A stretch of DNA of 64,000 nucleotides from Chlorobaculum tepidum TLS (lineage in GTDB: Bacteria; Bacteroidota; Chlorobiia; Chlorobiales; Chlorobiaceae). Under the pieces are notes generated by a model. It was not told the origin of the DNA. It searched no databases and saw only the letters and a program-made list of their open reading frames with translations. Shown here in pieces: positions 37,000 through 46,873 of this stretch. How positions within the stretch are numbered: the stretch's first letter is position 1; each line of letters begins with the position of its first letter. The DNA lies in NCBI RefSeq assembly GCF_000006985.1, contig NC_002932.3, positions 1,475,109 through 1,539,108 on the forward strand. The letters are read 5' to 3'. The position numbers and the translations under genes were made by a program.

Positions 37000-37911
37000 A
37001 TGGATAACTCGCTTAAAATATGGATGAACGGCGAACTGGTCGGCTGGAGTGACGCCAAAATCCACGTCATGTCCCACGTCGTCCACTATGGTTCGTCAAC
37101 CTTCGAGGGCATCCGCTGTTACGATACCGTCAAAGGCTCGGCGCTGCTCTTCCTCGACGAACATGTCCGCCGCCTCTGGGAATCTTCGAAAATCTACCGC
37201 ATAGAGATTCCCTATTCGGAAACCGAGATCAAGGACGCCATTATCTCGACCATCAAGGCCAACAACCACAAGGCCTGCTACGTCCGTCCGCTGGTTTTCC
37301 GTGGTCAGGGCGCGCTTGGCGTCAATCCGCACCGCGCCTCCATCGAGGTCGCCATCGCGACCTGGGAGTGGGGCACCTACCTCGGCGAGGATGTGCTTGA
37401 AAATGGCGTGGATGTCAAGGTCTCCTCATGGCACCGCCTCGCCCCGAACACCCTGCCCTCATGGGCCAAAGCAGGCGGCAACTACATGAACTCGCAGCTC
37501 ATCAAAATGGAGGCGCTGTCGGACGGTTACGCCGAAGGACTGGCGCTCGACCACAACGGCTACGTTGCCGAGGGCAGCGGCGAAAACATCTTTGTCGTCA
37601 GGAACAACATCATTTACACCCCGCTGGCCGCGCAGTCGATCCTGCCGGGCTTTACCCGTCACGCTGTGATGCACATCGCCAGGGAGCTTGGCTACGAGGT
37701 TCGCGAAACGCCCATTCCGCGCGAGGCGCTTTACATCGCCGACGAAATCTTCCTGACCGGCACGGCTGCCGAGATCACCCCAGTCAGAAGCGTTGACAGA
37801 ATCCCGATTGGCAACGAACACCGCGGCCCGGTCACCGAAGCCTTGCAGCACGAGTACCTCAAAATCGTCCATTCCGGAGAAGACCCATACAACTGGCTGA
37901 CCTTTATTTGA
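37000..37911 (+). CDS. ilvE: Branched-chain amino acid aminotransferase
   Basis: PLP fold-type IV transaminase of 303 residues for Leu, Ile and Val. SHVVHYGSSTFEGIRCYDTV is the N-terminal signature and YVRPLVFRGQGALGVNPH the middle. The PLP lysine lies in WAKAGGNYMNSQLIKMEA near residue 156. GSGENIFVVRNNIIYTPL and SILPGFTRHAVMHIARELG follow. Standard length. It is followed by holB at 10 bp with GGAGGGGC as a Shine-Dalgarno, suggesting a shared transcript. Confidence 0.95.
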   Translation: MDNSLKIWMNGELVGWSDAKIHVMSHVVHYGSSTFEGIRCYDTVKGSALLFLDEHVRRLWESSKIYRIEIPYSETEIKDAIISTIKANNHKACYVRPLVFRGQGALGVNPHRASIEVAIATWEWGTYLGEDVLENGVDVKVSSWHRLAPNTLPSWAKAGGNYMNSQLIKMEALSDGYAEGLALDHNGYVAEGSGENIFVVRNNIIYTPLAAQSILPGFTRHAVMHIARELGYEVRETPIPREALYIADEIFLTGTAAEITPVRSVDRIPIGNEHRGPVTEALQHEYLKIVHSGEDPYNWLTFI

Positions 37912-37921
37912 GCGGAGGGGC

Positions 37922-39094
37922 ATGAGCTGGAATTCGATTGTCGGTCACGAACCACAACTCCGGGTGCTGAAAACAGCGCTCGGAGCCAACCGTTTGGCTC
38001 ATGCCTATCTCTTTACCGGTCCCGAGGGCTCAGGCAAGGAGAGCGTGGCGTTTGAACTCGCCAAAATTCTCAACTGCCGGAGCTCCGGCAACCTTTCGGG
38101 CGAAGGCTCGTGCGGCGAATGCGAAAGCTGCCGCCAGACCGACCTGCTCATGCACCCCAACATCGAGTACCTCTTCCCCGTCGAAGCAGCCCTGCTCGAA
38201 ACCATCGATCCGTCGAAAAAAGAGAACAAGAAGCTCACCGAAGCTCGGGAGCGCTACGAGGCGCTGCTCGACGAAAAGCGAAAAAATCCATTCTTCACGC
38301 CCGCTATGGAGCGTTCGATGGGCATCCTGACCGAGCAGGTGGTGATGTTGCAACAGAAGGCCTCGCTCGCCCCGCGCGACGGCGGCAAAAAGGTGTTCAT
38401 CATCTCACAGGCCGAGCGACTCCACCCGACCGCGGCCAACAAGCTCCTCAAGCTGCTCGAAGAGCCACCGGCGCACGTCGTGTTCATTCTCGTCTCGTCG
38501 CGGCCCGAATCGGTGCTGCCAACGATCCGCTCGCGCTGTCAGCTCCTGAACTTCGCCCGCCCGCGCCCGGCGGAGATCGAGGCGTGGATCGCCCGACGCG
38601 CTCCGCAGCTGGACAAAACCGAACGCCACTTCATCGTGAGCCTCTCACGCGGCAACCTTTGCAGCGCGCTTGAACTGATCGAAGCCGAAACCGGCGAAGG
38701 AGCTGCCCCGGCGGTGGTCGGCATCCGCAACAAAGCCATCGACTACCTCCGCAACATCCTCGTGCCTGCGAAGTTCCACGAAGCCATCGGCACGTGCGAA
38801 GAGCTGGCCAAAAGCTCCACGCGCACAGAACAGCTCATCTTCCTCGACGCCTTGCTGCTCTTCTTCCAGGACGTCACCCGCCGAAGCATCGACCACGCCT
38901 TTCCGGAGCTCAACAACCCCGACATCGCGGCAAACACCGACCGCTTCGTCAAAGCCTTCCCAAACCGCGACCTCTACCGTGCCTCAACGGCCATCGAAGA
39001 AGCCATGCGCTCCATCAACCGCAACGCCAGCGTGCTCTTGGTGATGGCCGGTTTAACGGCGGAGTTAAGAGGAATTTTGCAGGGGAAAAGGTAA
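37922..39094 (+). CDS. holB: DNA polymerase III delta-prime subunit
   Basis: Clamp-loader subunit of 390 residues. The AAA+ core includes WNSIVGHEPQLRVLKTALGA, AHAYLFTGPEGSGKESVAFE (P-loop-like) and a zinc cluster CGECESCRQTDLLMHPN with an upstream Cys. VFIISQAERLHPTAANKLLK, then LLEEPPAHVVFILVSSRPES and TIRSRCQLLNF, are delta-prime hallmarks. An extra lysine- and glutamate-rich insertion at about 95-135 (SKKENKKLTEARERYEALLD) is larger than in the E. coli subunit. The C-terminal domain is helical. Confidence 0.92.
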   Translation: MSWNSIVGHEPQLRVLKTALGANRLAHAYLFTGPEGSGKESVAFELAKILNCRSSGNLSGEGSCGECESCRQTDLLMHPNIEYLFPVEAALLETIDPSKKENKKLTEARERYEALLDEKRKNPFFTPAMERSMGILTEQVVMLQQKASLAPRDGGKKVFIISQAERLHPTAANKLLKLLEEPPAHVVFILVSSRPESVLPTIRSRCQLLNFARPRPAEIEAWIARRAPQLDKTERHFIVSLSRGNLCSALELIEAETGEGAAPAVVGIRNKAIDYLRNILVPAKFHEAIGTCEELAKSSTRTEQLIFLDALLLFFQDVTRRSIDHAFPELNNPDIAANTDRFVKAFPNRDLYRASTAIEEAMRSINRNASVLLVMAGLTAELRGILQGKR

Positions 39095-39227
39095 GAGAAT
39101 AGGACTGAAAGGACGGAAGGAACAGCAAGGCATAATAGAGCTGACACTCAGAAACATCATCTTTACTTCTTCCTATCAAACCCATACGTCCCATTTCTCT
39201 GACGGGCAGCCGATCGGCCTGGCAAGG

Positions 39228-39566
39228 CTACTTGCTGCTACCCGTCATCGCATCCAGCCAGGCAAGATATTCAGGCGATCCGCCGGTAATTGGCAGTTGA
39301 ATGATCTCCGGGACGTCGTAAGGGTGGTATTCCTGAATGTAGCTTTCGAGGGCGTCGTATCGTTTCTTTGTCGTTTTGATGAAAAGCGAGACTTCGTCGT
39401 CGTTTTGCATCTCGCCATCCCAGAAAAAGAAGCTACGAATGTCGGACAAATGAACGCAGGCCGCAAGGCAGTTTTCGAGAATACCTTGCGCCAGCTTTTC
39501 AGCCTCCTCACGGCTTGGGGCCGTCGTAATGACCATGCAATAGCCGCCGGATTTTGATTCGCTCAT
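39228..39566 (-). CDS. cutA: CutA family divalent-ion tolerance protein
   Basis: Protein of 112 residues expected to form a trimer. MVITTAPSREEAEKLAQGIL, LAACVHLSDIRSFFFWDGEM and the HPYDVPEIIQLPITGGSPEY motif are characteristic. The C-terminus WLDAMTG is also typical. Its name refers to copper tolerance in E. coli; the true role is uncertain. It lies 15 bp after the peptidase gene start-side neighbour's end on the minus strand, so co-transcription with it is likely. Confidence 0.93.
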   Translation of the reverse strand: MSESKSGGYCMVITTAPSREEAEKLAQGILENCLAACVHLSDIRSFFFWDGEMQNDDEVSLFIKTTKKRYDALESYIQEYHPYDVPEIIQLPITGGSPEYLAWLDAMTGSSK

Positions 39567-39580
39567 AATTCACCACGCAA

Positions 39581-40675
39581 TTAAAGTTCGATAAGCTCCT
39601 TGGTAAACCGCTGCAACGGTTCCGCGCCGTTGGGGCCGAGGGCTACCATGTCTTCGATGCGCACGCCGAAGCGGCCCGGAAGGTAGATGCCCGGTTCGAT
39701 GGTGAAAAGCGTGCCTTCGCGGAGTGTGCCGGTAGAGGCTGTGCCGACACGCGGGGCTTCGTGCACTTCGACGCCAACACCGTGGCCAAGGCCATGACCG
39801 AACGCTTCGCCGTAGCCTGCAGCGGCGATGAAGTTACGCACCTCAGCATCGAGGTCGCGGGCGGCCATTCCGGCTTTCGCTGCGTCGATACCAAGCTGCT
39901 GCGCCTCCTGCACAATGCGATAGACCGTCCGCTGCTCCTCGGAAACCTTGCCGAAGGCGACTGTGCGAGTCTGGTCTGAGGCGTAGCCATCGACAATGCA
40001 GCCCATGTCGATAACGATCAGGGCCCCCGGCTCGAAGGCAACTGCGGTCGGCTTGGCGTGCGGCATCGCACCACGGATGCCTCCAGCCACAATGGGGTCG
40101 AACGAGTCCTTCTCCGCACCGAGCTTGCGGTGGCGATAGGTAATTTCAGCAGCGATGTCGATTTCGGTGACGCCGGGGCCGATCATGCCGATCACCGCTT
40201 CGAGCACGGTTTCGCTGAGGGCGACAGCGCGACGCATCCGGTCGAGCTCCTCGATGTCTTTGATCTCGCGAAACTCGTCGAAAAATGACGAAACGGGCGT
40301 AAACTCACGGTTACCCATCTTCTCCGAAAGCTGCTGCTGCTCGTGCCAGGTAACGTGGTCGGCCTGCAACGCCATGCGATCTCCGAGCCGGAACAAACCT
40401 GACGCCAGCTCGACCGGAAGCGGGTCTTTGAGAATCACCGTAGCAATGCCACTCGTCTCCTGACGAACCTGCTCCTGATACCGGAAATCGGTAAAAAGCA
40501 CGGAGGTTGAATCTCCGGCGAAGAGCAGTTTGGCGTTGGAACCACTGAAACCGGTCAGCCAGCGAATGGTCGCCAGATCGGTCACCAGAAGAGAGTCCAG
40601 GCCGGCAGCGGCCATTTTTCTGAAAATTTTAGCGCGCAGGCTACTGCGATAGGTATGAAGAAGGTCTTGCGACAT
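39581..40675 (-). CDS. Xaa-Pro aminopeptidase-like M24B metallopeptidase
   Basis: About 364 residues. The N-terminal creatinase-like domain covers about 1-125 (KMAAAGLDSLLVTDLATIRW). The C-terminal pita-bread domain holds the metal ligands: Asp in VIDMGCIVDGYASDQTRTVA, a second Asp there, His in GHGLGHGVGVEVHEAP, Glu in LFTIEPGIYLPG and Glu in RIEDMVALG. It removes N-terminal residues next to proline. I start at ATG 40675 (MSQDLLHTYRSSLRA) because the extra 17 codons from 40726 have no family similarity. cutA follows at 15 bp. Confidence 0.9.
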   Translation of the reverse strand: MSQDLLHTYRSSLRAKIFRKMAAAGLDSLLVTDLATIRWLTGFSGSNAKLLFAGDSTSVLFTDFRYQEQVRQETSGIATVILKDPLPVELASGLFRLGDRMALQADHVTWHEQQQLSEKMGNREFTPVSSFFDEFREIKDIEELDRMRRAVALSETVLEAVIGMIGPGVTEIDIAAEITYRHRKLGAEKDSFDPIVAGGIRGAMPHAKPTAVAFEPGALIVIDMGCIVDGYASDQTRTVAFGKVSEEQRTVYRIVQEAQQLGIDAAKAGMAARDLDAEVRNFIAAAGYGEAFGHGLGHGVGVEVHEAPRVGTASTGTLREGTLFTIEPGIYLPGRFGVRIEDMVALGPNGAEPLQRFTKELIEL

Positions 40676-40825
40676 GAATCGGAAAACAGAATGAAAAAAT
40701 CGCGTCAGCCGCCACGAAACGCTCATCTGCTTTGTGCAAAAGGGCTTTTGTTGCTAAAGGGGCCGACAGTTAGTATAATGTAAGCGAATAATTTCTTCAT
40801 TTCGACCCCGCTTTGCATCACTACT

Positions 40826-41881
40826 ATGCGTCAACAGGAGATTCTTCAGAAGCTGCTGGAGGGCCACGACCTTTCCCGGCAGGAGATGGAAACGTGCATG
40901 AACTCAATCATGGAAAACCGGTTCACCGATGCCGGCACCGGAGCCATACTGGCGCTGTTGCAGAAAAAGGGAGCCACTCCCGCCGAGGTAATCGGGGCCT
41001 GTGCAAGCATCGTATCGAAATCCACACCGGTCACGCTCGACCAGCAGGCTGTCGATACCTGCGGCACGGGCGGCGATCACACGGGCACCTTCAATATTTC
41101 GACCGCCGCAGCCTTTATCGCCTGCGGCGCGGGTATTCCTATTGCCAAACACGGCAACCGCTCGATCACCAGCAAGTGCGGCAGTGCCGATGTGCTCGAA
41201 GCACTCGGCTACCAGGTCGATCTGCCGCCCTGCGCCACCGAGGAGCTGTTCCGCGAAACCGGCTTCGCCTTCCTCTTCGCCCCGCTTTACCATCCTTCAA
41301 TGAAGGCCGTGGCGGCCATCCGCAAGGAGCTTGGCATCAAGACAATCTTCAACATGCTCGGCCCGATCATCAATCCGGCAGGGGTGCGGCGGCAACTCAT
41401 TGGGGTGTTCGACCCTTCGGTGATGGATATTTACGCCGAGGTGCTCCTGCTCAACGGTTGCGAACACGCCATGCTCGTCCACGGCAGCACGGGCAACAGC
41501 ATGGGCCTCGACGAACCGAGCGTCTGCGGGCCAACCTCGATGATCGAGCTGCATCAGGGACAGATTATCCGCCACACCGTCGAGCCGGAAGATTTCGGCC
41601 TCGGCAGGTGGGATATCGGCGAGCTCGCCGGAGGCGACAGCCACGTCAACGCGCAGATCATCCGCGAGATCCTCGACGGTTCGGCACCGCAGGCCAAAAT
41701 CGACGCCGCACTGTTCGCCTCGGCCATCACCTGCTACGTTTCGGGCAAAGCCTCCTGCATCGACGAGGGCATGAGCCTGTCCAAAGGAAGCCTCGAAACC
41801 TGTGAAGCGCTGGACAAGATGAACCTGATTATTAAAACGAACCAGCGGCTTGCGCAGAAATGCGCTTCGGCAACAAACTAA
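40826..41881 (+). CDS. trpD: Anthranilate phosphoribosyltransferase
   Basis: Tryptophan enzyme of 351 residues that joins anthranilate and PRPP. The PRPP loop is [40 protein letters not shown] binds substrate. [20 protein letters not shown] and [17 protein letters not shown] complete the set. Full length. It precedes bchG by 86 bp on the same strand. trpG starts the window about 40 kb away, so genes for this pathway are scattered. Confidence 0.96.
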   Translation: MRQQEILQKLLEGHDLSRQEMETCMNSIMENRFTDAGTGAILALLQKKGATPAEVIGACASIVSKSTPVTLDQQAVDTCGTGGDHTGTFNISTAAAFIACGAGIPIAKHGNRSITSKCGSADVLEALGYQVDLPPCATEELFRETGFAFLFAPLYHPSMKAVAAIRKELGIKTIFNMLGPIINPAGVRRQLIGVFDPSVMDIYAEVLLLNGCEHAMLVHGSTGNSMGLDEPSVCGPTSMIELHQGQIIRHTVEPEDFGLGRWDIGELAGGDSHVNAQIIREILDGSAPQAKIDAALFASAITCYVSGKASCIDEGMSLSKGSLETCEALDKMNLIIKTNQRLAQKCASATN

Positions 41882-41967
41882 CGGGTTTCTGAATACCCTT
41901 ACAATTTGCTGGAAAACATGTATTATATTTGCTGTCTGTTTCCAGCCGAAGTAAGAATCTGTACATC

Positions 41968-42960
41968 ATGAACGGAAGCGATACGCTCAATCCTGAACTG
42001 CAACTGAACATCGACGAAAAGCTGCATCAGTCGGGGATCAGCCAGTCCAGGCAGAAAATCATCCGGCAGGCCCTTGAAAATGTCAACCGGCCTGGATTCC
42101 GTATCGAGCCCTCCGCGATCCTGCCGCTCATGAAGCCTGTCACCTGGTTCCCTCCAATGTGGGCCTTCGCCTGCGGCGTGGTCTCGACGGGCGAAAGCGT
42201 CACGGACAACATCTCGATCCTGGTCAGAGGCGTGATCCTCGCCGGACCGCTGATGTGCGCCATGTCGCAGACAATGAACGACTATTTTGACCGCGAGGTC
42301 GATGCGATCAACGAACCCGAGCGTCCGATTCCGTCTGGCAAAATCTCCAAGCAGGCAAGCTGGCTCATCACCTTCGGGCTTATTCTTACCGGTTTTGCGG
42401 TTGCCCTGTCGATTCATCCCTATGTGATGGCCATCGCTTTTGTCGGCGTCCTGATGTCGCATGCCTACTCCGGCCCACCCATCCGGGCCAAGCGCAACGG
42501 CTGGTTCGGCAACCTGATTGTCGGCCTGGCTTACGAGGGCGTGGCCTGGCTTACCGGCAGCTTTGCGATCACGCAGGGCGTGCCGTCGAAGGAGTCCATC
42601 GCCCTTGCCATCATCTTCTCGCTCGGCGCGCACGGCATTATGACGCTCAACGATTTCAAATCGGTGGTAGGCGACAAAATCCGCAAGGTTGCCTCGATTC
42701 CGGTGCAGCTTGGCGAAAAGAACGCGGCTATCCTCGCCTCGGCAGTCATGGACATTGCCCAGATCGCAGCCATCGCGATCCTTGTCGCCAAAGGCTCCAC
42801 AATCCCGACCGCCATCGCAGTGACGTTGCTGATTGCCCAGCTCCCGATGCAGAAAATTCTCATCGACCATCCCGCAGAAAAAGCGGTGTGGTACAACGCT
42901 TTCGGCACGCTTCTTTACGTGCTCTCGATGATGGTCTGCGCGGTCGGCATAAGGCCGTAA
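41968..42960 (+). CDS. bchG: Bacteriochlorophyll/chlorophyll synthase (UbiA prenyltransferase family)
   Basis: Membrane prenyltransferase of about 330 residues that esterifies (bacterio)chlorophyllide with phytyl or geranylgeranyl diphosphate. KPVTWFPPMWAFACGVV is the BchG/ChlG N-terminal motif. SQTMNDYFDREVDAINEPER and RPIPSGKI form the first Asp-rich diphosphate site. LNDFKSVVGDKIRKVASIPV forms the second. About eight membrane helices follow the expected pattern. Green sulfur bacteria have three such synthases (BchG, ChlG, BchK). The WFPPMWAF stretch favours BchG, but ChlG is not excluded. ATG 41968 is used because earlier in-frame sequence does not align. Confidence 0.85.
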   Translation: MNGSDTLNPELQLNIDEKLHQSGISQSRQKIIRQALENVNRPGFRIEPSAILPLMKPVTWFPPMWAFACGVVSTGESVTDNISILVRGVILAGPLMCAMSQTMNDYFDREVDAINEPERPIPSGKISKQASWLITFGLILTGFAVALSIHPYVMAIAFVGVLMSHAYSGPPIRAKRNGWFGNLIVGLAYEGVAWLTGSFAITQGVPSKESIALAIIFSLGAHGIMTLNDFKSVVGDKIRKVASIPVQLGEKNAAILASAVMDIAQIAAIAILVAKGSTIPTAIAVTLLIAQLPMQKILIDHPAEKAVWYNAFGTLLYVLSMMVCAVGIRP

Positions 42961-43102
42961 CCCGTAAGCTCTCGCTATTCATTCAGCTCGGCCTGATCTG
43001 ACTGATCTGTCCGATTCTTTACCCCGCAGCATAAAAAGCGTTTCGTTTTCTCCTCATAATTGCTTATACTCCGTATCATTTTTAACGCCAATCGATCCTA
43101 TC

Positions 43103-43321
43103 ATGTCCAAAGTTTGCGTGCTGACCGGAAAAAGGCCGAAATACGGCAATAACGTTTCCCATGCCAATAACCACACCCGCACCCGTTTCGAACCGAACCT
43201 GCATACCAAGAGAATCTGGATCGAGGAAGAAAGACGCTGGGTCAAGGTTCGCCTGACTGCCAAGGCGATGAAGATCATGTCCAAGACCGGCACCGCCGAA
43301 CTCGCGAAGCTTCTGAAGTAA
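43103..43321 (+). CDS. rpmB: 50S ribosomal protein L28
   Basis: Seventy-two-residue ribosomal protein. [20 protein letters not shown], then [20 protein letters not shown] and [18 protein letters not shown], are the standard L28 features. It is followed by a strong terminator before rnhA. Confidence 0.96.
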   Translation: MSKVCVLTGKRPKYGNNVSHANNHTRTRFEPNLHTKRIWIEEERRWVKVRLTAKAMKIMSKTGTAELAKLLK

Positions 43322-43356
43322 GCGTCACCAGCAGTGAAAATCCCAAATTAATTGAG

Positions 43357-43388
43357 AAGGCTCATCAGCAGGTGAGCCTTTTTTATTA
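43357..43388 (+). terminator. Terminator after rpmB
   Basis: AAGGCTCA (43357-43364) pairs with TGAGCCTT (43373-43380), followed by TTTTATTAT. It ends 4 bp before the rnhA start codon, so rnhA needs either readthrough or its own promoter inside the hairpin region. Confidence 0.85.
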
Positions 43389-43391
43389 TCG

Positions 43392-43832
43392 ATGGAAAAA
43401 ACGATCACGATCTACACCGACGGCGCGTGCAGCGGCAATCCGGGCAAGGGCGGCTGGGGTGCGCTGCTCATGTATGGCAGCAGCCGGAAGGAGATTTCAG
43501 GGTACGATCCGGCCACGACCAACAACCGCATGGAGCTGATGGCGGCCATCAAGGGGCTTGAGGCGCTCAAGGAGCCTTGTCGGGTGCAGCTCTATAGCGA
43601 TTCAGCATATTTGGTCAACGCGATGAACGAAGGGTGGTTGAAACGCTGGGTAAAAAACGGCTGGAAAACCGCTGCGAAGAAGCCGGTGGAGAACATCGAC
43701 CTCTGGCAGGAAATCCTGAAGTTGACTACATTACACCGCGTCACCTTTCACAAAGTCAAGGGCCACAGCGATAACCCGTACAACAGCCGGTGCGACGAGC
43801 TGGCCCGGCTTGCCATCAAGGAAAACTCCTAA
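43392..43832 (+). CDS. rnhA: Ribonuclease HI
   Basis: Enzyme of 146 residues that cuts the RNA strand of RNA-DNA hybrids. All active-site residues are visible: Asp in IYTDGACSGNPGKGGW, Glu in NNRMELMAAIKG, Asp in QLYSDSAYLVNAM, His and Asp in VKGHSDNPYNSRCDELA. Standard length. The start codon sits immediately after the rpmB terminator. Confidence 0.96.
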   Translation: MEKTITIYTDGACSGNPGKGGWGALLMYGSSRKEISGYDPATTNNRMELMAAIKGLEALKEPCRVQLYSDSAYLVNAMNEGWLKRWVKNGWKTAAKKPVENIDLWQEILKLTTLHRVTFHKVKGHSDNPYNSRCDELARLAIKENS

Positions 43833-43845
43833 CCTGTCCCGACCT

Positions 43846-44886
43846 ATGAGCGGCAACGAGTCCATGCCTGCAACGCCTCAAATGCAGGCACCCAAAAAGA
43901 AAGGCCCAAAGGTCATCGCCACGCTGTTTGTCATCTTCGTAATCATCGCCGCAGCTGGCTGGTTCTGGATCAACTGGGAAAAACCGCGCATCGCGCCCGA
44001 GCCGCTCTCGCCGGAACTCACGACGATCATCCAGAATATGCCAGGCATCTCCGACGCCATGATCTATGTCGGCCTGAAGGATATTCGCGAGAGCAAGTTC
44101 TGGAACGAAGTCGTGCCGGATTCGATCAAGAACAGCCCGCTCCTCAGTCTCGGAAAAAGAACCGACAGCCTGATGAAGGCTGGCAACATCAACCTCACGA
44201 ACGATCTTGACACGCTGCTCGTCGGATTCCAGCGTTCGGGAAGAAAACAGCAGAACTATATCGGCATTGCCTGCGGTCCGGTCGCCCGCAAAGCGCAGGC
44301 CCCGTTCCTCAAATCAGCAAGTCTGCAAACCGCGGAGGTCGCCGGCCGGCAGGCGTATGAAATCGACAGCACGCTCTGGGTCAGCCCGATGGGCACGAAC
44401 CGGCTGGCCATCGCCAGCAGCAGCAACATGCTGGAAAAATTCTTCAAGCCATCCGGCCATCTGTTCGAGCGCGATTCAACGACAGCTTCGCTGATCCGCA
44501 AAACCCCCTACAAATCGCATGTCTGGTTCGCCCTCGCCTCACCGCAGTGGACGGCAGGCGCGCTACAAAGTATCACCTCTCAGAATCGCGACGTCAAGTC
44601 GGTCGGCAATCTGAACCGTTTGCAGCAGATTTCAATGTCGGTGAAGTTTGACGATAATGGGCTCAAGGGGCAATCCGAGTGGGTTTACAAGGATCGCCAG
44701 GCAGCTTTCTTCGCGTCAACCTTCCTGTGGGGCGCTATCAAGCTGTCAAGCATCTCCGGCACGAGAACCTCGGAATCGACCAAGGAGCTGCTCAAACACC
44801 TCAAGGTGAGCCAGAACCTCGAATCGGTCATCGTCACGGCTGACCTGCCGGAGACCATTTTCAAGAAAAGCGGCAAAAAGGAGTGA
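43846..44886 (+). CDS. Hypothetical membrane-anchored protein
   Basis: About 346 residues, family not recognised. A Pro/Lys-rich cytoplasmic start is followed by a single membrane helix at about residues 22-44 (VIATLFVIFVIIAAAGWFW). A large extracytoplasmic domain (about 45-346) of mixed alpha/beta character follows; TLWVSPMGTNRLAIASSSNM resembles repeated strand-turn units of DUF3352-like proteins, but this is weak. It starts 13 bp after rnhA and may be co-transcribed. It converges with tilS, 5 bp between stops. Role unknown. Confidence 0.6.
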   Translation: MSGNESMPATPQMQAPKKKGPKVIATLFVIFVIIAAAGWFWINWEKPRIAPEPLSPELTTIIQNMPGISDAMIYVGLKDIRESKFWNEVVPDSIKNSPLLSLGKRTDSLMKAGNINLTNDLDTLLVGFQRSGRKQQNYIGIACGPVARKAQAPFLKSASLQTAEVAGRQAYEIDSTLWVSPMGTNRLAIASSSNMLEKFFKPSGHLFERDSTTASLIRKTPYKSHVWFALASPQWTAGALQSITSQNRDVKSVGNLNRLQQISMSVKFDDNGLKGQSEWVYKDRQAAFFASTFLWGAIKLSSISGTRTSESTKELLKHLKVSQNLESVIVTADLPETIFKKSGKKE

Positions 44887-44891
44887 GCACG

Positions 44892-45947
44892 TTACCGATG
44901 ATCTGATGGATTACCGGTTTGCCGGAATCGCAGGAATCCGTCATGCAGAACCACCTCGACGCCCGCGCCAGCCGGAACGCTCCGGCCCGCCTGATTGTCG
45001 AGCAGTCCCGCAATTCTGTTCAAGACATTGCTGCCCACCGAAAGCCCCTGTAACTTCAAGGCCCGCTTCAGAATCTCTTTTCGCTCGAACATCGATAGTT
45101 GCCGCATCGTACCGACGTGCAGCTTGCCGCCTGCAAGGTCGAGGCCTGGATGCGCTTCGAGCAGGCGCGAGATGTGGAGATCGATGAACTCTTCGAGTTC
45201 GCCCGCATGTTCTGAAATGCGTTGCAGCGACGGCATGAGCTTGTGCGCAAAACGCTCCTCGATCACCGGAATCACACGATTGCGGATAAAATTACGGTCG
45301 TACTCGATTCCTTCGTTGGTGTGATCATCTCTCCAGACGACCCGTTTTTCTTCGAGATATGCTACGATCTCCCGTCGGGTAAAGGGCAAAAGAGGTCTGA
45401 TGATTGCACCGTGCCGTACCCGAATTCCCCGCAGACCTGAAATCCCTGCGCCACGAAAGAGATTGAAAAGCACGGTCTCGGCATTGTCATCGCTGTGGTG
45501 CCCGGTGGCGATCCGGGTATAACTGGCCTCGCGGCAAAGCTCGCCGAAAAAGTCGTAACGCAGCAAGCGGGCCGTCTCTTCAATCGATTTTTTCCAGGCT
45601 GATGAGACCGACGCCGTATCGAATCGCCGAACATGAAAGTCGATGCCAAGCTCGGCGCACGCATCGCGGACGAACGATTCGTCGGCATCACTCGCATCCC
45701 CACGCAGCATGAAATTGCAGTGCGCCACGCCGAGGCGGCAATGCAGCACCGACGCAACCGACGCAAACAGATGCAGCAGCGCCATCGAGTCCGGGCCGCC
45801 GGAAACGGCCAGCAGCACCGCGTCGCCGTTCGCGACAAGCTTCTGCCGATGCATGTTTTCAAGAAATTTTTTCTCGGTCTTGTTCACTGGATCGTTTGTC
45901 GATTTGCTCGATGTGGAATTGGCGCTCGATGCGGCACTCCCGGCCAT
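44892..45947 (-). CDS. tilS: tRNA(Ile)-lysidine synthetase
   Basis: Modifies C34 of the AUA-reading tRNA-Ile to lysidine. In the 351-residue protein the PP-loop is LLAVSGGPDSMALLHLFASV. LGVAHCNFMLRGDASDADES, RIATGHHSDDNAETVLFNLF and GAGISGLRGIRVRHGAIIRP are the following conserved blocks. C-terminal parts include DDHTNEGIEYDRNFIRNRVI. The N-terminal 31 residues (Ser/Asn-rich) are less conserved; an internal Met at residue 32 is an alternative start. No partner genes are adjacent. Confidence 0.94.
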   Translation of the reverse strand: MAGSAASSANSTSSKSTNDPVNKTEKKFLENMHRQKLVANGDAVLLAVSGGPDSMALLHLFASVASVLHCRLGVAHCNFMLRGDASDADESFVRDACAELGIDFHVRRFDTASVSSAWKKSIEETARLLRYDFFGELCREASYTRIATGHHSDDNAETVLFNLFRGAGISGLRGIRVRHGAIIRPLLPFTRREIVAYLEEKRVVWRDDHTNEGIEYDRNFIRNRVIPVIEERFAHKLMPSLQRISEHAGELEEFIDLHISRLLEAHPGLDLAGGKLHVGTMRQLSMFERKEILKRALKLQGLSVGSNVLNRIAGLLDNQAGRSVPAGAGVEVVLHDGFLRFRQTGNPSDHR

Positions 45948-46075
45948 CGCAGAGCATCATAATATATACGCTCGGCCGTTTTTGCAATCCCGACAACGGC
46001 CTGCCGACCGGGTGCAATGATGGTAAATAAGACAAATTTGGCTATCATAAAGCCTGAAATCAGGATTATAAGCTC

Positions 46076-46726
46076 ATGCGCATTGCACCATACGGAACCG
46101 GCAGCGTCGTCAAAACCGCCATTTTCTGCTTCGTCATTTTCATCACAGCTCTTTTTCTACCGCAACCCGGAGGCGTGATTCTTGCCACCGCGGCGCTCGG
46201 TTTTCTGCTGTTCACACTTTATTTCTATCGCGATCCCGAACGCAAAATTCCTGACGGAAAAGGCCTCGTCATCGCTCCCGCCGACGGAAAAATCGTGCTG
46301 AAACAAACGCTCGACCACCCGGTTACCGGGCCGGGTTCGACGCTCGTCAGCATCTTCATGTCGCCATTCAACGTCCACGTGAACCGGATTCCCGTCGATG
46401 GTCTGGTGCGCGATCTGCGCTACCATGAGGGCAAATTTCTGATGGCCTTCGACCATCGCAGCATGACAGACAACGAGCGGATGGAGATCACACTCGACAC
46501 CGCCGCTGGCCCCCTCTGGTTCTGCCAGGTTTCGGGATTCGTTGCCCGCAGGATCGTCTGCGATCTTGAAGCTGGCCAGGAGGTGGCCTCCGGCAAACGA
46601 TTCGGCATGATAAAGCTCGGATCGAGAGTTGACATTGTCCTCCCCTCCTCGATACAGATCAAGGTTAAGGAGGGGATGAAAACCACCGCAGGCGAAACAA
46701 TTTTGGGCCAGACCGGAGGTTTTTGA
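46076..46726 (+). CDS. psd: Phosphatidylserine decarboxylase, short type
   Basis: Protein of 216 residues that makes phosphatidylethanolamine at the inner membrane. Two N-terminal membrane segments (AIFCFVIFITALFLPQPGGV and ILATAALGFLLFTLYFY) precede the catalytic domain. APADGKIVLKQTLDHP, IFMSPFNVHVNRIPVDGLV and FEHRS-type residues in AFDHRSMTDNERMEI follow. Self-cleavage to a pyruvoyl group is expected at Gly-Ser in LGSRVDIVLPS, near residue 181. The short length matches the PSD-A class. Confidence 0.93.
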   Translation: MRIAPYGTGSVVKTAIFCFVIFITALFLPQPGGVILATAALGFLLFTLYFYRDPERKIPDGKGLVIAPADGKIVLKQTLDHPVTGPGSTLVSIFMSPFNVHVNRIPVDGLVRDLRYHEGKFLMAFDHRSMTDNERMEITLDTAAGPLWFCQVSGFVARRIVCDLEAGQEVASGKRFGMIKLGSRVDIVLPSSIQIKVKEGMKTTAGETILGQTGGF

Positions 46727-46873
46727 TCGAAAACTTTTTGGTTTCAAGACCTTCTTTGTTAAGTTTTCATTGCAATCACACACAGTCTACCAGCGCCATG
46801 AAACAGTAATCGCTCAATTGCAGCGCAATCGTTTCAAGACGCATCTATTTGTACACTTTCCGGAGATACATCC